Source: Flectonema sp. DT1601
Lineage: Eukaryota > Euglenozoa > Diplonemea > Diplonemida > Diplonemidae
Length of the DNA: 64,000 bases
Assembly: GCA_964019425.1 (NCBI GenBank)
Contig: OZ025855.1
Span: forward strand, 62,001-126,000
Reading direction: 5' to 3'
Position 1 is the stretch's first letter. Each line of letters opens with the position of its first letter. Below are positions 29,548 through 38,012 of this stretch, piece by piece. The notes under the pieces were generated by a model, which was given only the letters and a program-made list of their open reading frames with translations, was not told the DNA's origin and did not search any database. Made by a program: the position numbers and the translations under genes.

Positions 29548-31153
29548 GGTTGTTGACTTCCTTGTACTTATCTATTTATGAACATTACCCTGTGTGAATA
29601 ACTGAGATTACATACGACGTAAGCAAACCAAAACATTGCAATAACGAGAAGAAACAAAACTGTGTTTTTTGGAGTAAAAAAAAGAAAAAATAGTTTCAAA
29701 TAGTACTACCCGACAGTAATATTTATATTGAGAGATAAACAGGCCTGTTGTCTACAACACGGAAGGCATCTTAACAAATTTGTTGAAAAGCTGCTTCTGG
29801 GACCCGATACGCTCTGCAATAAAACGCTATTTAATCTTAACGAAGGAAGAGAATAGAAAACTGAATGCCTATGTCGGTATAGTTTACGCATGTAAAATCT
29901 GCAGTTTTCTCCCCTTCTTGATTACTGCGAAGTGAGGGGAAAATCAATCCAAAGAAGATAATGAACTCACTCATGCGTATCCAGGAAAACTATTTCAGTT
30001 GGTATGTTGTCGTACGCTGTTAGAAGGTATTCGACAATTCAATTATAGATCAGCTCAGCAAGTCTCTAACGGGTTAGTTATGTAATAGATTATATAAGAC
30101 ATTAACGCAGTCAACTGCGTTCGTTTAAAAGAGTTCGAAATGAAAAAATCTGCGATGATCCATACGTTCGAATTCTGAAAGGGAAAGAAACAACAAAAAG
30201 GGAATCACAAATTACTGTTTGGCTTTCACTCCAAACGAGAATCACGTTATCAATGGACTAGCTTGTCCTAGCCTTCAAGCGATGAGCTGCTTGGTTTCAT
30301 TATAGTCATATGTGGCACTGCACTAATACAACACTTGAGATCACAAACGTGCACCAATACAGAACTTTTACACATATTATATCCTACAAGGTCTGCAGAA
30401 CAAGACCTGAGCAAGCTCACGTGCACAAGTAGAGAAGACGACGCTGATCTACTTACTTACGGAGGCAATCGAATGCGAACAAGGCGAGACAAGAGAATTC
30501 ACTTTCAAGAAAGCCACCGTAACAAACACTTCATTTAACCAGAATATAACATAAATTATCCTTTCAAAAAAAAGAAAGCTACCAATCAGAAAAGTGTTGA
30601 GAATGTGATCCGAACACTTGTGAACCTCTCAAGGAGACAATACAACAGAGAGCAGAATTACAAATACTCAGGGCGGCGAACAAACTGTTCGCCTCACTTG
30701 GAAACAATTAATGAGCAAAACACATCCAGGAGCACATCTTAAATGAATTAATTTAAAGGAAACAAACGAGACTCAGTCAGTTAACACGAGAGCTCGAGAA
30801 TTACGACAAAAGAAATGTATAAAATCGAATATAAAATAGTAATAAAACTAATCTTTAGAATTTAGTAATCACAAAAAAACGAATTCGTTGGATAGCAAAA
30901 AAAAAAAAAAAAAAGAACATTAAATAACGGTGCGACACAGTGAAAAAAAATATAAAGCAAAGTTAAGTTAAACCACAACTCTCAGGACTGCTTAATGTTA
31001 TCAACTGTTTCTTTAACTGTTTATCACAACACTCTCAGATAACTTATTGATCACTGCATTGATCAATACAATCCAAACGAATAAAAATAAAATAAACTGA
31101 CAGGCTGGCTGCGAGTAGATGCAAAAAGAAACCCAATAATCGCAACGAGAGTG
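29548..31153. other. Gene-free spacer
   Basis: About 1.6 kb without a supported gene on either strand. Apart from the AlkB leader acceptor it contains A runs near 30898 and no clear RNA gene. The small plus-strand frame at 30335-30538 has no coding support. Confidence 0.5.
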
Positions 31154-32527
31154 TTAATCACCAGCTTGCGATTGTTGCTGTAGTGGCGTTTGATGAAGCT
31201 GCGAAGCTGGTGGTTGTTGCTGTGGTGGAGTCTGATGAAGCTGCGAAGCTGGTGGTTGTTGCTGTGGTGGAGTTTGATGAAGCTGCGAAGCTGGTGGTTG
31301 TTGCTGTGGTGGAGTCTGATGAAGCTGCGAAGCTGGTGGTTGTTGCTGTGGTGGAGTCTGATGAAGCTGCGAAGCTGGTGGTTGTTGCTGTGGTGGAGTC
31401 TGATGAAGCTGCGAAGCTGGTGGTTGTGTTTGATGTAGTTGCTGCTGCGGAGTTTGTTGTCTGCAATGCGAATTTGAAGAACGCAACGATCTAGAAGAGT
31501 ACGAAGACGCTGAACCCGATGCGTGCGAAATGACACTGCTGAGAGGCGACCAGATTCTCTGCTTTGCACTCCGTTGAGTCCAGGAACTGATTTTTTCATA
31601 AGAGTCTTTAAACAGCGATCTGAACTTTTCCCATTTCAGACCCGGAGTCAAGTTGTACCCGGAAGCACTCTTCTGTGATTGCAATGAGATGGTCAGAATA
31701 TCAGAGTTCTTACTCTTTCTCTTAATTGGACCCTTCAAAGACATTATGTGAGTATCACAGTTAAATACATGTCCGTAAAAGTAAAGGAACTCAAGCAAAT
31801 AAACACCAGGACGAGAAAACGATTGGTTTGAAAAACAGGTTGAGGTCTTCTTTTGAACTGCTATCACGAGGGCAGCGAGTGCTAGGAGAGACATTCCATC
31901 TTTACTTTTATTATTTAATTCTTCTTTTAGAAGACGAGAATGATATAATATTCTCATTAAGACCACCAACACTTTTGATGAGTTGGGGCAGCTTTTCAGT
32001 GATTTAGAAATCAGTTGTGAAATAGCAGGGATTTCATCGTTCTTAGAGAAATCAACAGCAACCCAAGGACCGACTAAATCTGATCTTCTAACGAGAAGAA
32101 CATTAGCACTTTGGACATTACATTCGAATCCCCATTCTTGCTGAATAAGTTTAGCGAATTGACAGGAATTATTATCACTATCGTTATCATTAAGGATGCA
32201 ATGCATTCTCACGACATTCTCACAAACACCAACAGATGAAGTTGGATAACTATATCTTCTGCAGATAGCGTCAGCAATCGTGCTGACTATTTCTTGTTGA
32301 GCCTGAACATCAACTTCTGTTGGTAATGTGAACATATAATATGCAATCATTTCCTCGTCTAATAAACTTTCGAATATTCGCTCCACTCTCCATCCTCGTA
32401 GCCATGGCACTCTCATTCTATTTTCACAGAGTTGCTTTCTGTCTTTCACATTTTTGACGGAAAACCCACCAGGGATCCCGTCGCCACCTCTGAACAAGAA
32501 ACCCCCCGTGGCAAGGATATCGTTCAT
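31154..32527 (-). CDS. Degenerate Trf4/TUTase-like protein with Gln/Pro repeat tail
   Basis: 457 residues. Residues about 55-265 follow the noncanonical poly(A)/poly(U) polymerase plan: a helical lead-in, the strand PWVAVDFS carrying the third catalytic-type Asp (159), a helix SSKVLVVLMRILYHSRLL, a GMSLLALAALVIAVQ helix and a PAP-associated stretch GVYLLEFLYFYGHVFNCD. The first catalytic strand should carry G-S and D-x-D. Here it reads SSVGVCENV...CILND and lacks both, so I expect no nucleotidyl transfer. The C-terminal 90 residues contain five copies of a 14-residue Gln/Pro/His repeat. A catalytically dead partner or scaffold of an active PAP/TUTase is one possibility. A C-rich tract precedes the ATG; an AG of CATCACTCAG lies about 50 bases upstream. 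Confidence 0.72.
   Translation of the reverse strand: MNDILATGGFLFRGGDGIPGGFSVKNVKDRKQLCENRMRVPWLRGWRVERIFESLLDEEMIAYYMFTLPTEVDVQAQQEIVSTIADAICRRYSYPTSSVGVCENVVRMHCILNDNDSDNNSCQFAKLIQQEWGFECNVQSANVLLVRRSDLVGPWVAVDFSKNDEIPAISQLISKSLKSCPNSSKVLVVLMRILYHSRLLKEELNNKSKDGMSLLALAALVIAVQKKTSTCFSNQSFSRPGVYLLEFLYFYGHVFNCDTHIMSLKGPIKRKSKNSDILTISLQSQKSASGYNLTPGLKWEKFRSLFKDSYEKISSWTQRSAKQRIWSPLSSVISHASGSASSYSSRSLRSSNSHCRQQTPQQQLHQTQPPASQLHQTPPQQQPPASQLHQTPPQQQPPASQLHQTPPQQQPPASQLHQTPPQQQPPASQLHQTPPQQQPPASQLHQTPLQQQSQAGD
31160..31450 (-). repeat. Five 42-bp tandem repeats within the coding tail
   Basis: Five nearly perfect 42-base units (14 codons, core QLHQTPPQQQPPAS) plus a degenerate one at each end. 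The unit is a multiple of three, so copy-number change would keep the frame. The high identity at the DNA level indicates recent expansion. Confidence 0.9.
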
Positions 32528-32855
32528 TACAGTTTGAGGGTTTGGGGACGGGGGGGGGTGAGGGAAGGGTGGGGAGAGACTGAGTGATGAATAATGAAAT
32601 CAGATCTAATCAATCACTTTTTTACAATCAAATACTTCCGTCACGAATACGAAACAGATCCTTAAACTCTCCTGTAAAGAAAACTAACTGTTGTTAAGTA
32701 ACTCATAAAAGGTTTTATAAATTCTGAAAAAAAATCAAAACCAAAACGTGTAAATGAATTGATATAAAAATAAAGAAAAAAACAAAAAGTGAATCACCTA
32801 CGAACAGGTAATCCGGAAGTAAAAAAAAATCAACGCAAAAAAGAAAAAAAGGCAA
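32528..32855. other. Intergenic spacer with a C-rich tract
   Basis: About 330 bases. The sense strand just upstream of the 31154-32527 gene is pyrimidine-rich, including a run of nine C. The remainder is A/T-rich 3' flank of the 32856-34871 gene. Nothing else seen. Confidence 0.5.
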
Positions 32856-34871
32856 TTATACTAATTTTGATAATGTCGAACGAGGAATAGGATTTGAAAA
32901 TGGATTCCGAGCACACCTCCTGAATTGATAAGGTGATTTTGTTTTGTTAAAATGTCGATCGAGGATTTGAGGAAGAGAGCAATGCGTAACCCAAACACAT
33001 CTAACTTGTGATGATATGGTGAGCAACGGGTGAATGAACTCACCATTTGGGACATCATCAACGACACAATTATCTAAAGTAATATAATCAATTAGCGAAT
33101 TCGTTTCTTTTAAAATCGAAGACAAAATTGATAAAAACTCAAACGAACAAAGAGAATGAAATATTTCTAATTTCTGTAAATTACTAAAACACATCAACAC
33201 CGGCAGCAATGGTTCAACAGTAACCCCTCTAACAACAATTTCAGAACAATATTGTAATAAATACCCACACGTTGATAACTTCAGTATCACACCAGAAACA
33301 GGTGATATGTGTCTCGTTCCACACTCAGATAGATACATCTCTTTTAATGGATAATAATGTAATTTATATAATCTAATTCTCGTGTAAAAGTTTAAGCAAG
33401 CAGTCGAAGTACTCGCCAGTCTGCTCGGTTTCTTACGAAGAGGTTGTCGTTCACAAGGAACTAAACCGACGATGTATTTCAACATCTGATCGCTTCGTTC
33501 TTTTTGTTGAACCTCATCAGGAGATACCCGACAAGTATTTGTTCTGTCGGAAGTTGCTCTCTTAGTAACTTGACGAAATGATAACGGAGTGAAGTTATTG
33601 GACTCGAATACTATTTGAGATCCATATTTCAAACTTTCGATGTCTGTTGTTCCTGACGTTGATCTACTTTCTCTACTACCAAGTGATCCTTGAGATCCTT
33701 TTTGATTTGGATTTGATTTACGAAAGGTATCAACGTCTCCAAGCTTCAACACCGTGTCAGCTGCCTTGTACATTCGAAGCATTCCAAAAGCATCTGACCA
33801 TCTTTTCTTTCCAGGTGCTATGACTTGTTCTTGAATACTAGGAAGTTGTTTTGTTCTATCCACATCAACTAGTTCAGGAGGTGAGATATTTTGTGTGAAT
33901 GCTGATAATTGTTCATCAGATAGTTTTGAGAAGGAAACAACAAACTGTTCAGACCAAGAGAGAAATCCAACAACATCATCAACATCCGTAGTCATCACAT
34001 GACATAGTGATGTATTGAATAAGAATAATCGAGTACTCTCTTCTGTGAGGTAATACAATCCAGTTGTATCTTCAGCCCAGTCATTGCGAATCGTCATAAA
34101 CAAAATAGATTTTGAAATACGAGGAGATATCGCAGTCAGAACACAGGCGGTGTAATATTCATGAAAAACAGCAGACGCACAAGGAGAGGCCAGTCTAGAC
34201 ACTATCCGAGATATAACTTGTTGAACGGAGTTATGTTGGAATAGTTTTGTTCGAAGTAAGTGATTCGCAGAAGTATTTTCAACTCTGGGACAATTCTTAA
34301 GTAGTAAAGCTGTTGCTGGAGATAGTTTAGGAGTACAAGTTAATACACCACATCTAATTCTGTAAAGTAGATGAGTGTAGCGATAGAACTTTGAGTTATA
34401 TCCAAAAGCTTCTGAGTAGAAGTCGAGATGCTTAAGAACTTCCTTTGGAAGTATCACAATCCATGTTGTCTTCCCAAGCACTCTCGCACGTGTAAACATC
34501 GACATCAGAACCATCCGACGTATTGGATGCCAGTGAGATGATGCGCTGAGTTTCTGAGGATGTTTTATAACTCTCTTGAGTGTGCTAGTAATTCTGTACA
34601 ATGGCCAAGCGTGTAATTTATCTTCCTTTTCAAGACGCTGTAAGGCTCTCGCATATGGCTGCATGTCCGTACCAATTTTAACTCCCAACAGACGACACAG
34701 TCCCGGATGCTTTATCATCGCCTTGTTTACTACTCCAGCAGTTTCAATTTCCTTATTCATCTCTTTTCTCATGCTACTTAGTAGATTCTTTCCAATTATA
34801 TTTGTTAATCGCGATAGCAGAGCATTCTCTTCTTCGACTCCCATCCAAGTCGGGTTGTCACTGAGTGGCAT
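32856..34871 (-). CDS. Unrecognised 671-residue protein
   Basis: No signal peptide or membrane segment. The N-terminal 300 residues are basic and helical with no recognised domain. A Ser/Arg-rich linker lies near 385-415. The last 150 residues have Leu-rich segments (VTVEPLLPVLMCFSNLQKLEIFHSLCSFEFL, shown only in part as PVLMCFSNLQKLEIFHSL) that recall two or three degenerate leucine-rich repeats. Codon use and composition are like the neighbours. Leader acceptor TTATTTCAACAG, AG at 34885-34886, 13-base 5' UTR, which supports it as a real gene. Function unknown. Confidence 0.78.
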   Translation of the reverse strand: MPLSDNPTWMGVEEENALLSRLTNIIGKNLLSSMRKEMNKEIETAGVVNKAMIKHPGLCRLLGVKIGTDMQPYARALQRLEKEDKLHAWPLYRITSTLKRVIKHPQKLSASSHWHPIRRMVLMSMFTRARVLGKTTWIVILPKEVLKHLDFYSEAFGYNSKFYRYTHLLYRIRCGVLTCTPKLSPATALLLKNCPRVENTSANHLLRTKLFQHNSVQQVISRIVSRLASPCASAVFHEYYTACVLTAISPRISKSILFMTIRNDWAEDTTGLYYLTEESTRLFLFNTSLCHVMTTDVDDVVGFLSWSEQFVVSFSKLSDEQLSAFTQNISPPELVDVDRTKQLPSIQEQVIAPGKKRWSDAFGMLRMYKAADTVLKLGDVDTFRKSNPNQKGSQGSLGSRESRSTSGTTDIESLKYGSQIVFESNNFTPLSFRQVTKRATSDRTNTCRVSPDEVQQKERSDQMLKYIVGLVPCERQPLRKKPSRLASTSTACLNFYTRIRLYKLHYYPLKEMYLSECGTRHISPVSGVILKLSTCGYLLQYCSEIVVRGVTVEPLLPVLMCFSNLQKLEIFHSLCSFEFLSILSSILKETNSLIDYITLDNCVVDDVPNGEFIHPLLTISSQVRCVWVTHCSLPQILDRHFNKTKSPYQFRRCARNPFSNPIPRSTLSKLV

Positions 34872-35969
34872 ATTTTGGTTTATGCTGTTGAAATAATTGT
34901 TAGTCTATGACAAAAACTCTTAACAAAAAAAAAAACTATAAACGACATGCAGTAACTTAGTATCGGTGCGCTCAATAAAACAAACAATTTTCAAGACAAG
35001 TAAGTTAGTTAGTTATTTAACTCCAATCGTCGCTGTATATTATGTTCTCCAGGGAGTAACTCACAGCAATAGAGTACAATCCGTGGATGGATTGTTGAAT
35101 TAGACTAAAACTAAAAGATGTTTAATTTAATTTATAGAAAATTAAAAGGACAACAAATGTTTCTACCACTTATTAACACCACATGATGAATTATTTAATC
35201 ACATCTTTCCGTTTGTTGTTTTGGTACAGAACCGATGCCTCTTCGAGGCCCCCACACTACACACCTGGATTGAAATTATTACCAACTTCTGCAGTGACTT
35301 ATATAAATAAATAAAATAAATAAATAAAACGACCAATAAAGAGAGGAAGGGCAAAAATAAAAAAAAAGGAACAGATTTAAAAAAAAATTGTGCTATCGCA
35401 AGTGAAAAAGATCAACAAAACAGATTGTGACAATTAGCATCACCGGTAGTAGCAGAGATTGTGTGGAATGTGAATGTTTTTAAGAAATACGTTACGGAAA
35501 TCAATCTGCAAAACGTGTGGGGGGGATTTTTTAATCATCCTCAGAATATCTGCCTGTTAAATGAGATCTGATCACACCAGAGTCAGTCGACAATCCCGTA
35601 ATGAATGAGCTAAAAACGCGATAGTCTTCTTTTATAAACAATAACCACATGCTGAGCAAATACTACTTTCGTTGACAATAAGCTTGCCGGTCGAAAACGA
35701 CCGCAGTTTTTTTTTTTTTTTTTTTTCGCATACGGAACAAGTCGAGCGAAGTCATCGCTGGCTAAAATCTCGCAAATAATGTTAGCTTGAAACGATTCCC
35801 AACAATTAAACAAATATTTTAACTACAGAGAGCACATGACAGTACCTCTGAATAGGCACGTATAATTAGAGGAAGTCACTACTGGACGTAATTATCATAA
35901 TTTAACTTCTCTAGATACGTGTTAATAAATGAATTTTTTCACAGTTAGTATAAGCTAATAGTTAGTTAT
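34872..35969. other. Gene-free spacer
   Basis: About 1.1 kb. A 67-codon minus frame at 35610-35813 is interrupted by a poly-A-encoded Lys run and is not supported. T run at 35707-35726. Nothing else seen. Confidence 0.45.
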
Positions 35970-36341
35970 TTAATCCAACGTTGCTGTGTAAGTTGCAGCA
36001 ACATTGAGAGGAACTGATCCGTAGCCATTGCAAAGGATCTCTTCACAAAACGATAATGTTAAACACAAATAGTCAGATGGTTGACTACACTTCTTTTGAA
36101 ACAAACAGTTTGAAGGGGAAGACTGTTCGATTTTGTACGTAAAATACAAAGGTATTGAATCATAAACAACATAACGATAATTTAACATTAGTTTTAGATA
36201 CAGTGACTAGGTGTGATGCGTAACTTAGCCTTTTAAAGTAACTATTTAGGTTTCGAGAGTAATCCATATACCGCTTACCTCTATTCTCTCATCATCAGTA
36301 TGGTGTAGAAGTAAGTCAATCATCTGTTGTGACTGAAGCAT
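35970..36341 (-). CDS. Small two-exon gene, 99 residues, unrecognised
   Basis: Exon 1 is 36279-36341 (21 codons, from MLQSQQMIDLL), exon 2 is 35970-36206. A 72-base GT-AG intron (GTAAGC to CACCTAG) joins them in phase 0. An AG (CTAACTAAG) sits directly before the ATG, so the leader would join at the start codon. The product reads as a soluble protein with six Cys (NCLFQKKCS, YLCLTLSFCEE, LCNGYG). I do not recognise it. Support is splice geometry, in-frame joining and codon use only. A 1.18-kb transposon starts 69 bases upstream of the ATG, and part of exon 2 is duplicated beyond that element (37616-37651). Confidence 0.55.
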
Positions 36342-36409
36342 CTTAGTTAGCAAGACTAGGATGTAGTTACTTTGTTATAATGTTTATAAAAAATAATAAA
36401 AAAAAAGTA

Positions 36410-36456
36410 GGGAAAACCCCTAATTCCACAAAAATAGTTTGCGAAATCGCCAACTC
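36410..36456 (+). repeat. Left terminal inverted repeat
   Basis: 47 bases starting GGGAAAACCCC and ending GCCAACTC. Two mismatches to the right repeat. Confidence 0.9.
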
Positions 36457-36520
36457 ATCACAAAAATTTTAACCGCTCGAAACAACCCAACATGACGGGA
36501 AACTTTTCAGAATTTTCGGA

Positions 36521-36599
36521 GCTCCGGTGGTTTATTGGTTATGACCGCCGAATCATGACCCGGAGGTCTCGGGTTCGAACCCCGTGACATCCTTTTTTT
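36521..36599 (+). ncRNA. tRNA-like sequence with Pol III box pair
   Basis: A-box-like TGGTTTATTGG at 36528-36538, perfect B box GGTTCGAACCC at 36572-36582 and a T7 terminator at 36593-36599 have tRNA-gene spacing. A T-arm (CGGG/CCCG) and D-stem (GGTT/GACC) can form, but the acceptor arms do not pair and the anticodon arm is irregular. It is therefore a decayed tRNA or a tRNA-derived module carried by the transposon, not a functional tRNA. Confidence 0.45.
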
Positions 36600-37276
36600 C
36601 TCTTTTTCGTAATGACGGAAAATGTGACCAAAACATAGTCAAAGGGCGGATTCATCACCCACTGGTCGAGTTGAGACATATTCCCGTTGCAATAAATCAC
36701 CAAGCCCCCTCCCGTGTGATCGATCACTTTAAAATGTTACTGTGCAGTTCACCAGTGAGACTAAGACCTCCAACCAAAATTCACCAGACTTCAAGCAGCA
36801 TTCCAAATTAGGTAATTTTTGTCAGACACATTCTGACCATCGAGAACAGAAATTCTCACGTTAGTAAAAGCTTGACCTTTAGAAATGTGATCCTCATCAT
36901 CGATTTAGGTTCGTGACTTAGAAGCCTTAGTCAATGTGGCCCTCCTCCCAGCCAAACTCCCCACCTGACTGGTGTCTATAAACGAGGGGTCGAGCCGAAG
37001 CCCGTTTGTCGCTGGAATCGGAAAAGCTACGAGTCCGAAAGGACCCTAACCTCCGAAGAGGCAGCTGCCGTTCCCCCATCATTGGATAATAGTAAAGCGA
37101 CGATAAGAGTTGGTAAACCTCCCACCTATAACTACACCCGACTAGAGTCAAACTCAACAGGGTCTTCTTTCCCCGCTGACAGTTTCAAGTCCGTTCCCTT
37201 GACTGCTGTTTCGCCAGATAGTAGGTAGGGACAGAAGGAATCTCATTAGTCCATTCATGCGCGTCTTTAATTAGAA

Positions 37277-37308
<32 letters not shown>

Positions 37309-37375
37309 CAGTTGCAAATTTGTTTTTTCAGGTTGGACTTTGTACGGAACGGGCGGGCTTTTATTAGGGGCTCCC

Positions 37376-37437
37376 CCCCTTGGGGGGGGGTTGGGGGGGG
37401 GGCTTGCGTCCCGCCAAGAATTTGGCGGACGCAAGCC
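37376..37437. repeat. G-rich tract followed by a perfect hairpin
   Basis: Two runs of about ten G separated by TT precede an inverted repeat: GGCTTGCGTCC at 37401 pairs with the end at 37437 (GACGCAAGCC), and CGCCAA pairs with TTGGCG, with almost no loop. It lies inside the Mutator-like element. Confidence 0.8.
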
Positions 37438-37542
37438 ACCCTTGCACTCTTCCCAGCTTGGTAGGCTAAAAAACAAAAAACCCGCCGCAAGCCAAATTTT
37501 TGGGTCAAGTTCGAGTCCTGGTGGACAACTTTTTTTTGTAGG

Positions 37543-37589
37543 GAGTTGGCGATTTCGCAAACTATTTTTGTTGAATTAGAGGTTTTCCC
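37543..37589 (-). repeat. Right terminal inverted repeat
   Basis: Reverse complement of the left repeat with two mismatches; ends GGTTTTCCC at 37589. Confidence 0.9.
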
Positions 37590-37598
37590 AAAAAAGTA

Positions 37599-37973
37599 TT
37601 TAAAAAAAAGTGGATGACTACGCTTTTTTTGAAACAAACAGTTTGAAGGGGGGTTGGGTGTTCATTCTTTTTTTGAAAAAAAAAAAAAAAAAGACTTTTT
37701 GTAGTTTTAATTGAGAGCTTTTTTTTTTTTTTTTTTTCATAAGAATTTTAAACTTGTATAAAGTAACCAAAAGTTAAGGGTTGACCCATTTTATGAGTTG
37801 CAACCTTCTTTTTTGACTCCACACAAAGTTATAAAAATATAAGAATTACGTATTCGTAACACAATTACAACAGGAAGGGAAAAAATGAAGTAATTTAAGG
37901 GAAAAAAAAATGCAAAGATAAAAAAGACCTGAAGTTGAGAGTACTCAGAACAAAAACTTCACAAAATAATCCA

Positions 37974-38012
<39 letters not shown>

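Larger units (their letters stand above)
36401..37598. mobile_element. Mutator-like DNA transposon, non-autonomous (MULE/MITE)
   Basis: Terminal inverted repeats of 47 bp at 36410-36456 and 37543-37589 match at 45 of 47 positions and begin GGGAAAACC. The 9-base sequence AAAAAAGTA directly flanks both ends (36401-36409 and 37590-37598), a perfect target-site duplication. A 9-bp duplication with long TIRs is typical of the Mutator superfamily. The inside has no transposase ORF, so it would need an enzyme from elsewhere. It contains a tRNA-like Pol III box pair near the left end and a G-rich tract with a strong hairpin. The near-perfect TIRs and target duplication suggest recent insertion. Confidence 0.87.

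Noticed and set aside
30335-30538. Plus-strand 67-codon frame
   Set aside because: Against the direction of all genes, no domain, no codon pattern.
31183-31494. Open frames on several strands over the 42-bp repeats
   Set aside because: A repeat unit divisible by three without stops opens many frames. Only the frame continuous with the 457-residue protein has upstream coding sequence.
35610-35813. Small minus-strand frame upstream of the two-exon gene
   Set aside because: Half of it is a poly-Lys stretch from an A run; no splice arrangement made it convincing.
36521-36599. Functional tRNA-Met (CAT in the loop)
   Set aside because: The acceptor arms do not pair and the anticodon stem is irregular. 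Kept only as a tRNA-like sequence.
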